NCBI GenBank assembly: GCA_030690315.1
Contig: JAUYGY010000028.1
Coordinates: forward strand, 110,990-174,989
Reading direction: 5' to 3'
Source of the DNA: Aequorivita sp.
GTDB taxonomy: Bacteria > Bacteroidota > Bacteroidia > Flavobacteriales > Flavobacteriaceae
DNA: 64,000 nt
Below the pieces are notes generated by a model that did not search any database, was not told the DNA's origin, and worked only from the letters and a program-made list of their open reading frames with translations. A program made the translations under genes and the position numbers. Below, one piece after another: positions 18,237 to 27,095 of the stretch; the first letter of the stretch is position 1; each line of letters opens with the position of its first letter.

Positions 18237-18249
18237 TTTTTTTCATTTT

Positions 18250-18465
18250 ATGGCCAATAAAGACAATAGTTTAAAAAGATGGGCCATCCTTTCTGGAATT
18301 GGAATACAGATGGGCGTTATTATTTACCTTTTTGTGAAACTTGGCCAATGGCTGGACGGTAGATATTCCGACGGCGGAAAGACATTTCTTATAATTTGTA
18401 CACTGGTTGGCGTTGGCGCTTCACTCTTTTTGGTGATTAAACAGACCAATAAATTAAATTCCTAA
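18250..18465 (+). CDS. atpZ: AtpZ/AtpI-family small ATP synthase-associated protein
   Basis: 71 residues with two TM helices (about 12-32 and 44-64) joined by a short polar loop containing GQWLDGRYSDGG, typical of the AtpZ/AtpI family that assists c-ring assembly or Mg2+ uptake. The ATG at 18250 is chosen over the longer frame from 18181, which lies inside bactofilin. It is the first gene of the ATP synthase group. Confidence 0.82.
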   Translation: MANKDNSLKRWAILSGIGIQMGVIIYLFVKLGQWLDGRYSDGGKTFLIICTLVGVGASLFLVIKQTNKLNS

Positions 18466-18473
18466 ATCTTTTG

Positions 18474-18863
18474 ATGAAAAAATCTACGTTCAAATTTTTG
18501 ACTGTCCTTTTATTGGTGTTGACCGTGATTTTTGCAGCACACCTATTTATACTTCAAAATATGGAATTGCCAATTTTTGCAGATAGAATTGTACTTTCCT
18601 ATTTGCTTAATTACGGCTTGGCAGCAAGTATTTTAATAATCATACAATCAAAATTCAACAAGAAATCATCCCATACTGGCTTTATATTTCTTGGCGGCAG
18701 TGGGCTTAAGTTCCTGGTTTTCTTTCTAGTTTTTTATCCTTTTTATCGCGAGGACGGAACAATGTCAACTTCGGAATTTGCTGCGTTTTTTGTGCCCTAC
18801 GCCACTTGTTTAATTTTGGAAGTAGCATTTCTTTCAAAACAGCTTAATAATCAGGATTCCTAG
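18474..18863 (+). CDS. Four-TM small membrane protein of the atp cluster (DUF6168-like)
   Basis: 129 residues with four hydrophobic helices (about 10-27, 34-58, 64-86 and 98-118). It occupies the place between atpZ and atpB where other bacteria have AtpI; Flavobacteriaceae carry this DUF6168-like family there. No motif points to a reaction. By position I infer an assembly or accessory role for the Fo sector. The ATG at 18474 is preferred to the TTG one codon earlier. Confidence 0.7.
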   Translation: MKKSTFKFLTVLLLVLTVIFAAHLFILQNMELPIFADRIVLSYLLNYGLAASILIIIQSKFNKKSSHTGFIFLGGSGLKFLVFFLVFYPFYREDGTMSTSEFAAFFVPYATCLILEVAFLSKQLNNQDS

Positions 18864-18922
18864 CAGATTTTTTACGAAGAAAAAAACACAAAAAATAGTT
18901 TTTTCTTTCTCAGAAAGAAATG

Positions 18923-18930
18923 TATTTTTG
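18923..18930 (+). promoter_or_regulatory. -7 box upstream of atpB
   Basis: TATTTTTG, an exact TAnnTTTG match 34 nt before the atpB ATG, in a 101-nt gap after the DUF6168-like gene. It suggests that atpBEFHAG has a promoter of its own. Confidence 0.5.
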
Positions 18931-18964
18931 CACCGATTTTAAGGACACCGTTATTTGTTCAAAG

Positions 18965-20122
18965 ATGCAAAGAAAAACATTGGTTAGAATACTTTCAGTT
19001 TTATTGTTTATTGTTTCTTTTTCGGGCATAGCCCAAGAAGAACACGCCATGGAGGTGAAAGAAATTGCTCCGGGTGAAGCGGGAAGTAAAACAAAAAAGG
19101 AGGAAATAAAGGAATTTATCAATCATCACTTGATGGATTCGCATGATTTTAATCTTTTCGGTTCTACCGATGAGGAAACTGGCAAAACCCATCATTATGG
19201 TTTTCCACTTCCTGTAATTCTTTGGGACGGCGGCCTGCACACGTTTATGTCTTCTAAATTTCACCACGGCGAAAGTGTGGCTGAATCAAACGGAAACTAC
19301 TACAAACTTTACCATAGCAAAATATACAAAACAGACGCTGAGGGCACCATTAATTATGATGAAAAACATCACCCAACAAATGTTCGTCCGTTAGATTTCT
19401 CGATAACCAAAAGTGTTGTTATGATGCTTGTGGTTGGCCTTATGCTTATTTGGTTATTCAGCAGCCTTGCAAAAAGCTATGCCAAAAACGGAAGTATTCC
19501 TCGTGGCATCGGTCGTCTTTTTGAGCCCATTGTACTTTATATTCGCGATGATATTGCTATCGCAAACATCGGCGAGAACAAGTATAAAAAATATTTGCCA
19601 TTTCTTCTAACCACATTTTTCTTTATTTGGTTTTTGAATATGTTCGGTTTAACGCCACTTGGCGTAAACGTTACCGGAAACATTGCAGTAACTACTGGGT
19701 TGGCCGTAATAGTTTTTTTGATTACCACTTTTACCGGAACAAAGGATTATTGGAAACACATTTTTGATCCATTGGGCGATGGAATGCCTTGGGCCGGTAA
19801 AATATTCATTTACATCATCCTGGTTCCAATCGAAATTTTAGGATTATTCATCAAGCCTTTCGCACTGCTTATACGTTTGTACGCAAACATGACAGCAGGC
19901 CACGTGGTATTGATGAGCTTGATTGGGTTGATATTTATTTTCAAAAGCTGGATTGGCGGGCCACTGTCTTTCGGACTTTCATTTGCAATTTCACTTATAG
20001 AATTATTGGTAGCATTGCTACAAGCATATATTTTCACAATGTTGGCAGCCTTGTATTTCGGTTTTGCAAGCGAAACGCACGCAGAGCACGAAGCACACGA
20101 AGGCGAGGTTCAGCATTTATAA
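18965..20122 (+). CDS. atpB: ATP synthase Fo subunit a
   Basis: 385 residues, about 120 longer than E. coli AtpB. The extra part is N-terminal: a signal peptide (residues 1-21, ending near GIAQEE), then about 110 residues rich in His, Asp, Glu and Lys predicted to lie in the periplasm. The conserved core follows, with the essential arginine R304 in LIRLYANMTAGH, which faces the c-ring carboxylate. Such extended AtpB proteins are usual in Bacteroidota. The ATG at 18965 follows the -7 box; the upstream frame from 18920 would start before it. A palindromic repeat separates it from atpE. Confidence 0.95.
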   Translation: MQRKTLVRILSVLLFIVSFSGIAQEEHAMEVKEIAPGEAGSKTKKEEIKEFINHHLMDSHDFNLFGSTDEETGKTHHYGFPLPVILWDGGLHTFMSSKFHHGESVAESNGNYYKLYHSKIYKTDAEGTINYDEKHHPTNVRPLDFSITKSVVMMLVVGLMLIWLFSSLAKSYAKNGSIPRGIGRLFEPIVLYIRDDIAIANIGENKYKKYLPFLLTTFFFIWFLNMFGLTPLGVNVTGNIAVTTGLAVIVFLITTFTGTKDYWKHIFDPLGDGMPWAGKIFIYIILVPIEILGLFIKPFALLIRLYANMTAGHVVLMSLIGLIFIFKSWIGGPLSFGLSFAISLIELLVALLQAYIFTMLAALYFGFASETHAEHEAHEGEVQHL

Positions 20123-20128
20123 AAGAAT

Positions 20129-20182
20129 GTCACGCTGAGCGCAGTCGAAGCGCTAAGAGGTTTCGACTGCGCTCAACCTGAC
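20129..20182. repeat. Conserved-loop hairpin dimer between atpB and atpE
   Basis: Two mini-hairpins of opposite orientation: CGCT/AGCG (20133-20152, plus) and AGGTT/AACCT (20158-20179, minus), both with loop GAGCGCAGTCGA and a 5-nt spacer; the core spans 47 nt. The arms also pair with each other as one long hairpin, TGAGCGCAGTCGAA (20136-20149) with its complement at 20162-20175. Outer ends are GTCA/TGAC. It could affect mRNA stability or limit read-through between atpB (one per enzyme) and atpE (many per enzyme). Confidence 0.85.
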
Positions 20183-20213
20183 ACCATAAAAACGAGTGTT
20201 TAATTTTTAATAA

Positions 20214-20447
<234 letters not shown>

Positions 20448-20554
20448 TCAAAAAAACTAACAAATAGCTGTGACGGTTGGTTACAGCTGTTTGTTATAAT
20501 TAAAATTAAGCATAAAGTTAAATTAAATAAATACCCGCCACGGCGGCTGTTGAT

Positions 20555-21055
20555 ATGGAAAAATTAATTAACGACTTTTCATTCGGACTTTTCTTCTGGC
20601 AAATTATCATTTTTGTGTTGCTTCTTTTGTTGCTTCGCAAATTTGCTTGGAAACCAATCCTTAACGCAGTTAACGATCGTGAAGAGGGAATAAAAACTGC
20701 ATTGGATTCTGCTGAAAAAGCAAAACTTGAAATGCAAAATCTGCAAGCAGATAACGAAAAATTATTGCAGGAAGCCCGTGCAGAGCGCGAAATGATGATG
20801 AAGGAAGCCCGTGAAATTAAAGCGAAAATGATTGCTGATGCCAAAGAGGATGCAAAAACCGAAGCTGACAAAATGGTTGCCCAAGCTCAGGCTGCAATTG
20901 AAAGTGAAAAGAAATCAGCTATCGCAGAATTGAAACAACAAGTAGCAAGCCTTTCTTTGGAAATTGCCGAGAAAGTAGTAAAACACGAACTTTCCGATAA
21001 AGACAAGCAGTTGAAACTTGTTGAAGAAATGTTGGGCGACGCCAAATTAAACTAA
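20555..21055 (+). CDS. atpF: ATP synthase Fo subunit b
   Basis: 166 residues: one N-terminal TM helix (about residues 12-28) followed by a long charged helix rich in Ala, Glu and Lys, the peripheral stalk that dimerises and holds the F1 head. Length and layout are standard. It is followed after 6 nt by atpH, so the two stalk genes are closely coupled. Confidence 0.95.
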   Translation: MEKLINDFSFGLFFWQIIIFVLLLLLLRKFAWKPILNAVNDREEGIKTALDSAEKAKLEMQNLQADNEKLLQEARAEREMMMKEAREIKAKMIADAKEDAKTEADKMVAQAQAAIESEKKSAIAELKQQVASLSLEIAEKVVKHELSDKDKQLKLVEEMLGDAKLN

Positions 21056-21061
21056 TATTAA

Positions 21062-21598
21062 ATGAGCAGAGCAGCGATTAGATACGCGAAAGCAATTTTG
21101 CAAAAAGCCAATGAAAACAACACAGAAGCTGTTTTGTTCGGCGATATGCAATCTGTTTATAAAACTATTGAAGACAGTCGCGAATTGCAATCTGTACTTC
21201 AAAGTCCGGTAATCAAAACCACTGACAAAAAACAGGCACTGTTGAAAATTTTCAGCGAGCAATCAGAAATCACTCATTCGCTTATCAATATTTTGGTAGC
21301 TAACAAACGTGCCGCATTGTTGGGCAATGTAGCAAAAAGCTATATCGATCTTTACAATGACGAGCAAGGCGTAAAAGTAGCAACCGTAATTACAGCCGTA
21401 CCACTTTCTTCAGAATTGGAAGTAAAGGTAATGGCCAAGGTAAAAGAATTGACCGGCAGCGAAAAAGTAACGCTTACAAATGAAATTGATGCGTCAATTA
21501 TTGGGGGATTCATCCTTCGCGTTGGCGATATTCAATACAATGCAAGCATCGCAAATCAATTCGGAAATTTAAAAAGAGAATTCAGTAAATCAATATAA
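21062..21598 (+). CDS. atpH: ATP synthase F1 subunit delta
   Basis: 178 residues, normal size for the delta/OSCP subunit. It has the N-terminal helical bundle (AAIRYAKAILQKA) and the conserved C-terminal segment DASIIGGFILRVGD that closes OSCP proteins. It joins the peripheral stalk to the alpha3beta3 head. A 64-nt gap with short direct repeats separates it from atpA. Confidence 0.95.
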   Translation: MSRAAIRYAKAILQKANENNTEAVLFGDMQSVYKTIEDSRELQSVLQSPVIKTTDKKQALLKIFSEQSEITHSLINILVANKRAALLGNVAKSYIDLYNDEQGVKVATVITAVPLSSELEVKVMAKVKELTGSEKVTLTNEIDASIIGGFILRVGDIQYNASIANQFGNLKREFSKSI

Positions 21599-21623
21599 TT
21601 GTTGACAGATTTTAAATTTTAGG

Positions 21624-21659
21624 CGTAAATCTAAAATCGTAAATCTAAAATCGTAAATC
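21624..21659 (+). repeat. 14-nt direct repeats between atpH and atpA
   Basis: Unit CGTAAATCTAAAAT at 21624 and 21638, then the first eight bases of a third copy at 21652, ending 4 nt before the atpA ATG. CGTAAATC also occurs, reversed, at 41681-41697, and a related AATC-rich stretch is at 34981-35003. Confidence 0.75.
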
Positions 21660-21662
21660 AAA

Positions 21663-23243
21663 ATGGCAGAAGTAAAACCAGCTGAAGTATCAGCAATATT
21701 AAAGCAACAACTTACAGGCTTTGAAGCAACTGCTTCCCTGGACGAAGTAGGAACTGTTTTAACCGTGGGTGACGGTATTGTTCGTGCATACGGACTTTCA
21801 AACGCCCAATACGGCGAATTGGTAGCCTTCGATAGTGGTCTTGAAGGTATTGTATTGAACCTTGAAGAAGACAACGTAGGGATCGTACTTTTGGGCCCTT
21901 CAAAAGGAGTAAAGGAAGGTTCAACTGTTAAGCGGACTAACCGTATTGCTTCCCTTAAAGTAGGTGAAGGTATTGTTGGTCGTGTTGTAAACACACTAGG
22001 TCAGCCCATAGACGGGAAAGGACCGATCACTGGTGAAACTTACGAAATGCCTTTGGAGCGTAAAGCACCCGGAGTTATTTATCGTCAGCCGGTAACTGAA
22101 CCACTTCAAACAGGTATTAAGTCTATCGATGCAATGATTCCCGTAGGCCGTGGCCAACGTGAGCTTGTTATTGGTGACCGTCAAACAGGTAAATCTACCG
22201 TTTGTATCGATACCATTTTGAACCAAAAAGAATTTTACGATGCAGGCGAGCCTGTATATTGTATATATGTAGCTATTGGGCAAAAGGCTTCAACCGTTGC
22301 AAACATTGCAAACGTTTTGGAAGAAAAAGGCGCTTTGGCCTATACAACAATCGTAGCTGCAAACGCATCCGATCCTGCACCTATGCAAGTTTATGCTCCG
22401 TTCGCAGGTGCTGCAATTGGTGAGTATTTCCGCGATACTGGTCGTCCAGCGTTAATTGTTTTTGATGATCTTTCCAAACAAGCCGTGGCATATCGTGAAA
22501 TTTCACTTTTGCTTCGTCGCCCACCAGGACGTGAGGCTTATCCTGGAGATGTATTTTATCTTCACTCCCGTTTGTTGGAGCGTTCGGCAAAGATTATTGC
22601 TGATGATGATATTGCAAGAGAAATGAACGATCTTCCAGACTCTTTGAAAGGAATGGTAAAAGGTGGAGGCTCATTAACGGCGCTTCCTATTATTGAAACA
22701 CAAGCGGGTGACGTTTCGGCCTATATCCCTACAAACGTAATCTCGATTACCGATGGCCAGATTTTCTTGGATGGAGATTTGTTCAACGCCGGTGTACGTC
22801 CAGCTATTAACGTAGGTATCTCGGTATCTCGTGTGGGTGGTAATGCTCAGATTAAATCAATGAAAAAAGTAGCAGGTACCTTGAAACTGGATCAAGCAGC
22901 TTTCCGTGAATTGGAAGCTTTCTCGAAATTCGGTTCAGATTTGGATGCTGCAACCTTAAACGTAATTGAAAAAGGAAGACGTAACGTAGAAATATTAAAG
23001 CAAGCGCAAAACGATCCTTACACTGTTGAAGATCAAATTGCGGTTATTTATGCAGGTTCAAAAAACCTGATGCGTAATGTTCCAGTAGATAAGATTAAAG
23101 AATTTGAAAGAGATTACCTAGAAATGTTGAACGTAAAGCACAGAGACACGCTTAACGATTTAAAAGCAGGTAAACTTACTGACGAAGCAATTGATGTATT
23201 GACTTCAGTTGCAAAAGATCTTTCAGCGAAATATAAAAAGTAG
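21663..23243 (+). CDS. atpA: ATP synthase F1 subunit alpha
   Basis: 526 residues. The Walker A is G171-D-R-Q-T-G-K177-S178; the alpha-subunit signature [10 protein letters not shown] and the Walker B-like [12 protein letters not shown] follow. It forms the non-catalytic nucleotide sites of F1. The catalytic subunit beta (atpD) and epsilon (atpC) are absent from this cluster and, as in other Bacteroidota, are expected elsewhere. A strong 17-bp hairpin lies between its stop and atpG. Confidence 0.98.
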   Translation: MAEVKPAEVSAILKQQLTGFEATASLDEVGTVLTVGDGIVRAYGLSNAQYGELVAFDSGLEGIVLNLEEDNVGIVLLGPSKGVKEGSTVKRTNRIASLKVGEGIVGRVVNTLGQPIDGKGPITGETYEMPLERKAPGVIYRQPVTEPLQTGIKSIDAMIPVGRGQRELVIGDRQTGKSTVCIDTILNQKEFYDAGEPVYCIYVAIGQKASTVANIANVLEEKGALAYTTIVAANASDPAPMQVYAPFAGAAIGEYFRDTGRPALIVFDDLSKQAVAYREISLLLRRPPGREAYPGDVFYLHSRLLERSAKIIADDDIAREMNDLPDSLKGMVKGGGSLTALPIIETQAGDVSAYIPTNVISITDGQIFLDGDLFNAGVRPAINVGISVSRVGGNAQIKSMKKVAGTLKLDQAAFRELEAFSKFGSDLDAATLNVIEKGRRNVEILKQAQNDPYTVEDQIAVIYAGSKNLMRNVPVDKIKEFERDYLEMLNVKHRDTLNDLKAGKLTDEAIDVLTSVAKDLSAKYKK

Positions 23244-23249
23244 TTAGAT

Positions 23250-23296
23250 TTTAGTATTGAGTATTGAAAAGCATTTTCTCAGTACTCAATACTAAA
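23250..23296 (+). repeat. 17-bp intercistronic hairpin between atpA and atpG
   Basis: Left arm 23250-23266 and right arm 23280-23296 are complementary over 17 nt with a single G-U pair, around a 13-nt loop. It begins 7 nt after the atpA stop and ends 19 nt before atpG. There is no U-run after it, so it is not a standard terminator; it may be an mRNA-stabilising or processing element. Confidence 0.75.
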
Positions 23297-23315
23297 TACT
23301 CAATTCTATAAAAGA

Positions 23316-24191
23316 ATGGCGAATCTTAAAGAAATTAGAAACAGAATATCATCCGTCAGCTCAACGATGCAAATTACCAGTGCCATGAAAATGGTTTCTG
23401 CCGCAAAGTTGAAAAAGGCGCAGGATGCCATTACCGCAATGCGTCCCTATTCTGAAAAACTTACAGAGCTTTTGCAAAACCTAAGCGCCACACTTGATGC
23501 CGATACCGGAAGCAAGTATTCAGAGCAGCGCGAGGCCAACAAAATATTGGTGGTTGCCATTACCAGTAACCGTGGTTTGGCGGGAGCTTTTAATACCAAT
23601 GTTATAAAGGAAGCACGTAATTTGGCTGCCAAAACCTATGCCGGCAAGCAAGTGGATTTTATGACACTCGGTAAAAAAGGAAATGATATCCTTAAAAAAA
23701 CCGGAACTGTTCTAGAAAATAACAACGCTATTTTTGACGATCTTACCTTCGATAACACTTCAGAAATTGCTGAAAAATTGATGCTCCTTTTTTCCGAAGG
23801 GAAATATGATAAAATTATTGTTGTCTATAACAATTTCAAAAACGCTGCCACACAAATAGTAATGACCGAGCAGTTTTTGCCAATTATGCCTCCAAAATTA
23901 ATTGAAGGACAAGAAGCAAAAACTACCGAAACATTCTACATTTTTGAACCTTCAAAAGAGGAAATTGTTGAGGCGTTGATTCCAAAAAGTTTAAAAACAC
24001 AATTGTTCAAAGCGCTTCGCGATAGCGTTGCCAGCGAGCATGGCGCACGAATGACGGCGATGCACAAAGCAACCGACAACGCTACCGAACTTCGCGATGC
24101 CTTGAAACTTCAATACAACAAAGCCCGCCAAGCTGCAATTACCAACGAAATCCTCGAGATTGTTGGTGGTGCGGAGGCATTGGCCGGATAA
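23316..24191 (+). CDS. atpG: ATP synthase F1 subunit gamma
   Basis: 291 residues: the rotor shaft of F1. The N-terminal helix (IRNRISSVSSTMQITSAMKM) and the C-terminal helix (ARQAAITNEILEIVGGAEA) are the two conserved coiled-coil halves. It is the last gene of the atp operon and is followed by a clear terminator. Confidence 0.96.
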   Translation: MANLKEIRNRISSVSSTMQITSAMKMVSAAKLKKAQDAITAMRPYSEKLTELLQNLSATLDADTGSKYSEQREANKILVVAITSNRGLAGAFNTNVIKEARNLAAKTYAGKQVDFMTLGKKGNDILKKTGTVLENNNAIFDDLTFDNTSEIAEKLMLLFSEGKYDKIIVVYNNFKNAATQIVMTEQFLPIMPPKLIEGQEAKTTETFYIFEPSKEEIVEALIPKSLKTQLFKALRDSVASEHGARMTAMHKATDNATELRDALKLQYNKARQAAITNEILEIVGGAEALAG

Positions 24192-24210
24192 TTTATTATA
24201 AAACTGATTT

Positions 24211-24245
24211 AAAAAAAGCCTTTCGTTTTACGGAAGGCTTTTTTT
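24211..24245 (+). terminator. Rho-independent terminator of the atp operon
   Basis: A-run, stem AAGCCTTTCG/CGGAAGGCTT with a short loop, then seven T. It lies 20 nt after the atpG stop. Confidence 0.9.
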
Positions 24246-24286
24246 ATGACTGAATATTTTAGTTATCTTCATTCAAAATTTTATTA

Positions 24287-24820
24287 ATGAAAAAAATATT
24301 ATTTCTATTCACTTTTCTTTTTTGTATAACTGTATTCGCCCAAAATCAAAAAGGTGAAACACTACTTTCTTTGGGAATTTCCCCATACCCGACGACTACA
24401 AATAATAAAGACGATTTTGGAGCAATCGGTTTGGGGAGTTTTGAGTTTTTTGTTTCAAATAAAGTTTCCCTTTCCGGAAGCTTTTTTACTTCAAATAATA
24501 CGTTGTTAAAAGACAATAGTGGCGTTACTATTCATTCCTACGGGTTTATTCCATCTCTTCAATATTACATTGTAAATAAAGAAAAATGGAATGTTTTTGC
24601 GCAGGCTGGTTATGGTTTCGGCTTCGAAGATCAGACCCAAGGTTATATTGAAAACAGTGCACTTACCGTTTATAATCTTGGCGCGGGAGCTCATTACAGA
24701 GTTGGAGAAAAATTATATTTAAAACTATTGTTGCCTTATTTTAATGCCAGAAATATTACCTTAAATGTTGATGCCGCAAATGGAATTGCCGTATTTTTAG
24801 GTCTCGCTTTTAAATTGTAA
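24287..24820 (+). CDS. Outer-membrane beta-barrel protein
   Basis: 177 residues with a clear signal peptide (MKKILFLFTFLFCITVFAQ). The rest alternates polar and hydrophobic residues with many aromatics (for example WNVFAQAGYGFGFED and LKLLLPYFNARNITLN), and ends in a phenylalanine-rich strand (AVFLGLAFKL), as expected of a small eight-stranded outer-membrane barrel. No substrate is suggested. It lies just after the atp terminator with only a weak -7-like TATCTTCA upstream, and is followed 12 nt later by a lipoprotein gene. Confidence 0.8.
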   Translation: MKKILFLFTFLFCITVFAQNQKGETLLSLGISPYPTTTNNKDDFGAIGLGSFEFFVSNKVSLSGSFFTSNNTLLKDNSGVTIHSYGFIPSLQYYIVNKEKWNVFAQAGYGFGFEDQTQGYIENSALTVYNLGAGAHYRVGEKLYLKLLLPYFNARNITLNVDAANGIAVFLGLAFKL

Positions 24821-24832
24821 TTTTATTATATG

Positions 24833-25348
24833 ATGAAAAATATAAAAATCTTGATATTTCTTTTTACAGTGCCATTGCTTCTGCTAAGTTTTTCAAACTG
24901 CGGAGGAGCGCAAACCGCTAGTTCAAAAACCACTTTTGAACAAAACCCGCCTTTTAAAATAGCAGAAGCATACTATCAAAATTGGATCGCCGGGGTAAAA
25001 GATGGTGGCTCGGCCACTAACATTCACATTCTTTTTAACGAAATGGATCCCGATGCAGTTATTCAGAATATTTACTTCAGAAACCAAAAACTGGAAGCAA
25101 AAGGGAATGTAAACGAACCAAATAAATTTGTGGGCTATCTTAAAAATGAACCCCAAAGAGATGTTATTATGGATTCCGATCCAATAAAAGAAGCACAAAA
25201 TAAGTTGCCCGACCCATTTCCTTTTCAACTGGAAGACAACGAAGCGGTAGTAGAATATTGGTTTGGCGGGAAAAAGAATTATTATAAAGTTTCCAATCTT
25301 TCACAAAAGGAAATGATTCCATATCCGCAGGCAAATCCGCACGAATAG
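24833..25348 (+). CDS. Lipoprotein of unknown function
   Basis: 171 residues with a lipoprotein signal ending at C23 (SFSNC). The mature part has no motif that I recognise; it is mixed alpha/beta with paired Asn and Pro-rich turns. Two ATGs lie in tandem (24830 and 24833). Its stop is separated from the next gene (cupin) by one nucleotide, so it heads a tight four-gene operon. It may be a periplasmic-facing partner of that set, but nothing in the sequence shows what it binds. Confidence 0.75.
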   Translation: MKNIKILIFLFTVPLLLLSFSNCGGAQTASSKTTFEQNPPFKIAEAYYQNWIAGVKDGGSATNIHILFNEMDPDAVIQNIYFRNQKLEAKGNVNEPNKFVGYLKNEPQRDVIMDSDPIKEAQNKLPDPFPFQLEDNEAVVEYWFGGKKNYYKVSNLSQKEMIPYPQANPHE

Positions 25349-25349
25349 T

Positions 25350-25715
25350 ATGCAAACCATCAATCTACAAACTAAGTTTTCAACTTTCAAAAAACATTGG
25401 CATCCGCACCAAATAGCGGTTGTGGACAATATGCAAGTGCTTTTGGCCAAGCTGAAAGACGAATTTGTTTGGCACAAACACGAGGAAGAGGACGAGTTGT
25501 TTTTTGTGCAAAAAGGCACTTTGGAAATGCATTTTCGGAACAAAGTTGAAATTGTAAATGAAGGCGAATTAATTGTTGTTCCGAAAGGTGTGGAGCATTG
25601 CCCAAAAACCCAAAATGGGGAAGAGGTACATGTGCTTCTTTTTGAGAAAATTTCTACCAAACATACTGGAAATGTAACTTCGGAAAAAACGGTTTCTGAT
25701 TATCCCAAAATCTAA
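25350..25715 (+). CDS. Cupin-domain protein
   Basis: 121 residues. The cupin metal motif is in HKHEEEDELFFVQKG (two His and a Glu), with the second motif in VVPKGVEHCP. This is a small single-domain beta-barrel, often a sugar isomerase or a sensor or dioxygenase-like protein. Adjacent genes encode a lipoprotein (1 nt before) and a 2-hydroxyacid dehydrogenase (3 nt after), so a joint metabolic role is likely but the substrate is unknown. Confidence 0.85.
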   Translation: MQTINLQTKFSTFKKHWHPHQIAVVDNMQVLLAKLKDEFVWHKHEEEDELFFVQKGTLEMHFRNKVEIVNEGELIVVPKGVEHCPKTQNGEEVHVLLFEKISTKHTGNVTSEKTVSDYPKI

Positions 25716-25718
25716 AAA

Positions 25719-26663
25719 ATGAAAATCCTTCATCTCGATAGCAACCATTCATTATTATTGAAAATGCTAAAGGAAGCAGGATTTTGGAATGAAGAAAACT
25801 ACAAAGCTTCAAAAGCTGAAATTGAGGAAATTATTTCAAAATACGATGGATTAGTAATCCGAAGCCGCTTCAATATTGACAAACAATTCCTCGATGCGGC
25901 AAAAAATCTGAAATTCATTGCCCGCGTGGGCGCCGGTTTGGAGAGTATCGATACAGAATATGCTGAAAAGCTTGGCATTAAATTGATCGCCGCGCCCGAA
26001 GGCAATAGAAATGCCGTGGCTGAACACGCGCTTGGAATGCTTCTTTCGCTATTCAACAATTTAAATAATGCCGACAGAGAGGTTAAAAGTGGCCTTTGGA
26101 ACCGTGAACCAAACCGCGGAATAGAACTGGACGGAAAAACCGTTGGAATAATTGGTTACGGCAATATGGGCAAAGCGTTCGCAAAAAAACTGAAAGGTTT
26201 TGACTGTGAAGTGATTTGTTACGATATAAAAGAAAATGTTGGCGATGAAAATGCAACCCAAGTTTCGTTGAAAGAGCTTCAACGAAAAACGGATGTTTTA
26301 AGCCTTCACACGCCGTGGACGCCATTGACGGACAAAATGATCGATTCTGAATTCATAAATTCATTTTCAAAACCATTTTGGCTTATAAATACCGCCCGCG
26401 GGAAAAGTGTAGTCACGGCCGATTTGGTCGCAGCGTTGCAATCAGGGAAAATTCTCGGCGCGGGATTGGATGTTTTGGAATTTGAAAAACTTTCATTTGA
26501 AACCCTTTTTGATTCCGATAATCTTCCCAATTCTTTAAAGGAATTGTTCGCAATGAACAATGTAATATTAAGTCCGCATATCGCCGGATGGACTGTGGAA
26601 AGCAAGGAAAAACTAGCAAAAGTAATTGCCGAAAAGATAATTCAAAATTTTAAAAATCAATAA
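25719..26663 (+). CDS. D-isomer 2-hydroxyacid dehydrogenase (SerA/LdhA-like)
   Basis: 314 residues. The NAD-binding motif is VGIIGYGNMG near residue 142, and the catalytic Arg (NTARG), Glu (within DVLEFEKLS) and His (SPHIAGW) are all present, so the enzyme should be active on a 2-keto/2-hydroxyacid. It lacks the ACT domain of serine-pathway SerA. It begins 3 nt after the cupin gene and ends 1 nt before a VOC-family gene; the four-gene run has almost no spacing. The exact substrate is undetermined. Confidence 0.88.
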   Translation: MKILHLDSNHSLLLKMLKEAGFWNEENYKASKAEIEEIISKYDGLVIRSRFNIDKQFLDAAKNLKFIARVGAGLESIDTEYAEKLGIKLIAAPEGNRNAVAEHALGMLLSLFNNLNNADREVKSGLWNREPNRGIELDGKTVGIIGYGNMGKAFAKKLKGFDCEVICYDIKENVGDENATQVSLKELQRKTDVLSLHTPWTPLTDKMIDSEFINSFSKPFWLINTARGKSVVTADLVAALQSGKILGAGLDVLEFEKLSFETLFDSDNLPNSLKELFAMNNVILSPHIAGWTVESKEKLAKVIAEKIIQNFKNQ

Positions 26664-26664
26664 A

Positions 26665-27051
26665 ATGAAAAAGAGAGTAACGGGAATTGGTGGAATTTTC
26701 TTCAAAACAAATGATCCCGATAAAACGAAGGATTGGTATAAAAACCATTTGGGTTTAAATACAGATAATTATGGCTGCACGTTTTGGTGGCAAGATGAAA
26801 ATGGAAACAAATGTTCCACACAATGGAGCCCTTTTAATGCGGACACCAACTATTTTTCACCTAGCGAAAAGGAATTTATGGTCAATTATCGTGTTGAAAA
26901 CCTTGAAGAATTGTTGAAAGTTTTAAAAGAGGAAGGTGTAACAATTGTAGGCGAAATGGAGACTTATGATTATGGCAGATTTGGCTGGATCCTCGACCCC
27001 GAAGGAAACAAAATTGAACTTTGGGAACCTGTTGACAGCGCATTTCTATAA
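26665..27051 (+). CDS. VOC-superfamily (glyoxalase/dioxygenase-like) protein
   Basis: 128 residues with the paired beta-alpha-beta units of the VOC fold: FFKTNDPDKTKDWYKNHLGL in the first half and GWILDPEGNKIELWEP at the end, the latter carrying the typical Glu metal ligand. Last gene of the tight operon (1 nt after the dehydrogenase). Function beyond fold is not decided; possible roles are aldehyde detoxification or a small-molecule isomerase. Confidence 0.85.
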   Translation: MKKRVTGIGGIFFKTNDPDKTKDWYKNHLGLNTDNYGCTFWWQDENGNKCSTQWSPFNADTNYFSPSEKEFMVNYRVENLEELLKVLKEEGVTIVGEMETYDYGRFGWILDPEGNKIELWEPVDSAFL

Positions 27052-27095
27052 TTTTTTATACATTTATTACACATTAACAACCAACTAATTAAAAC

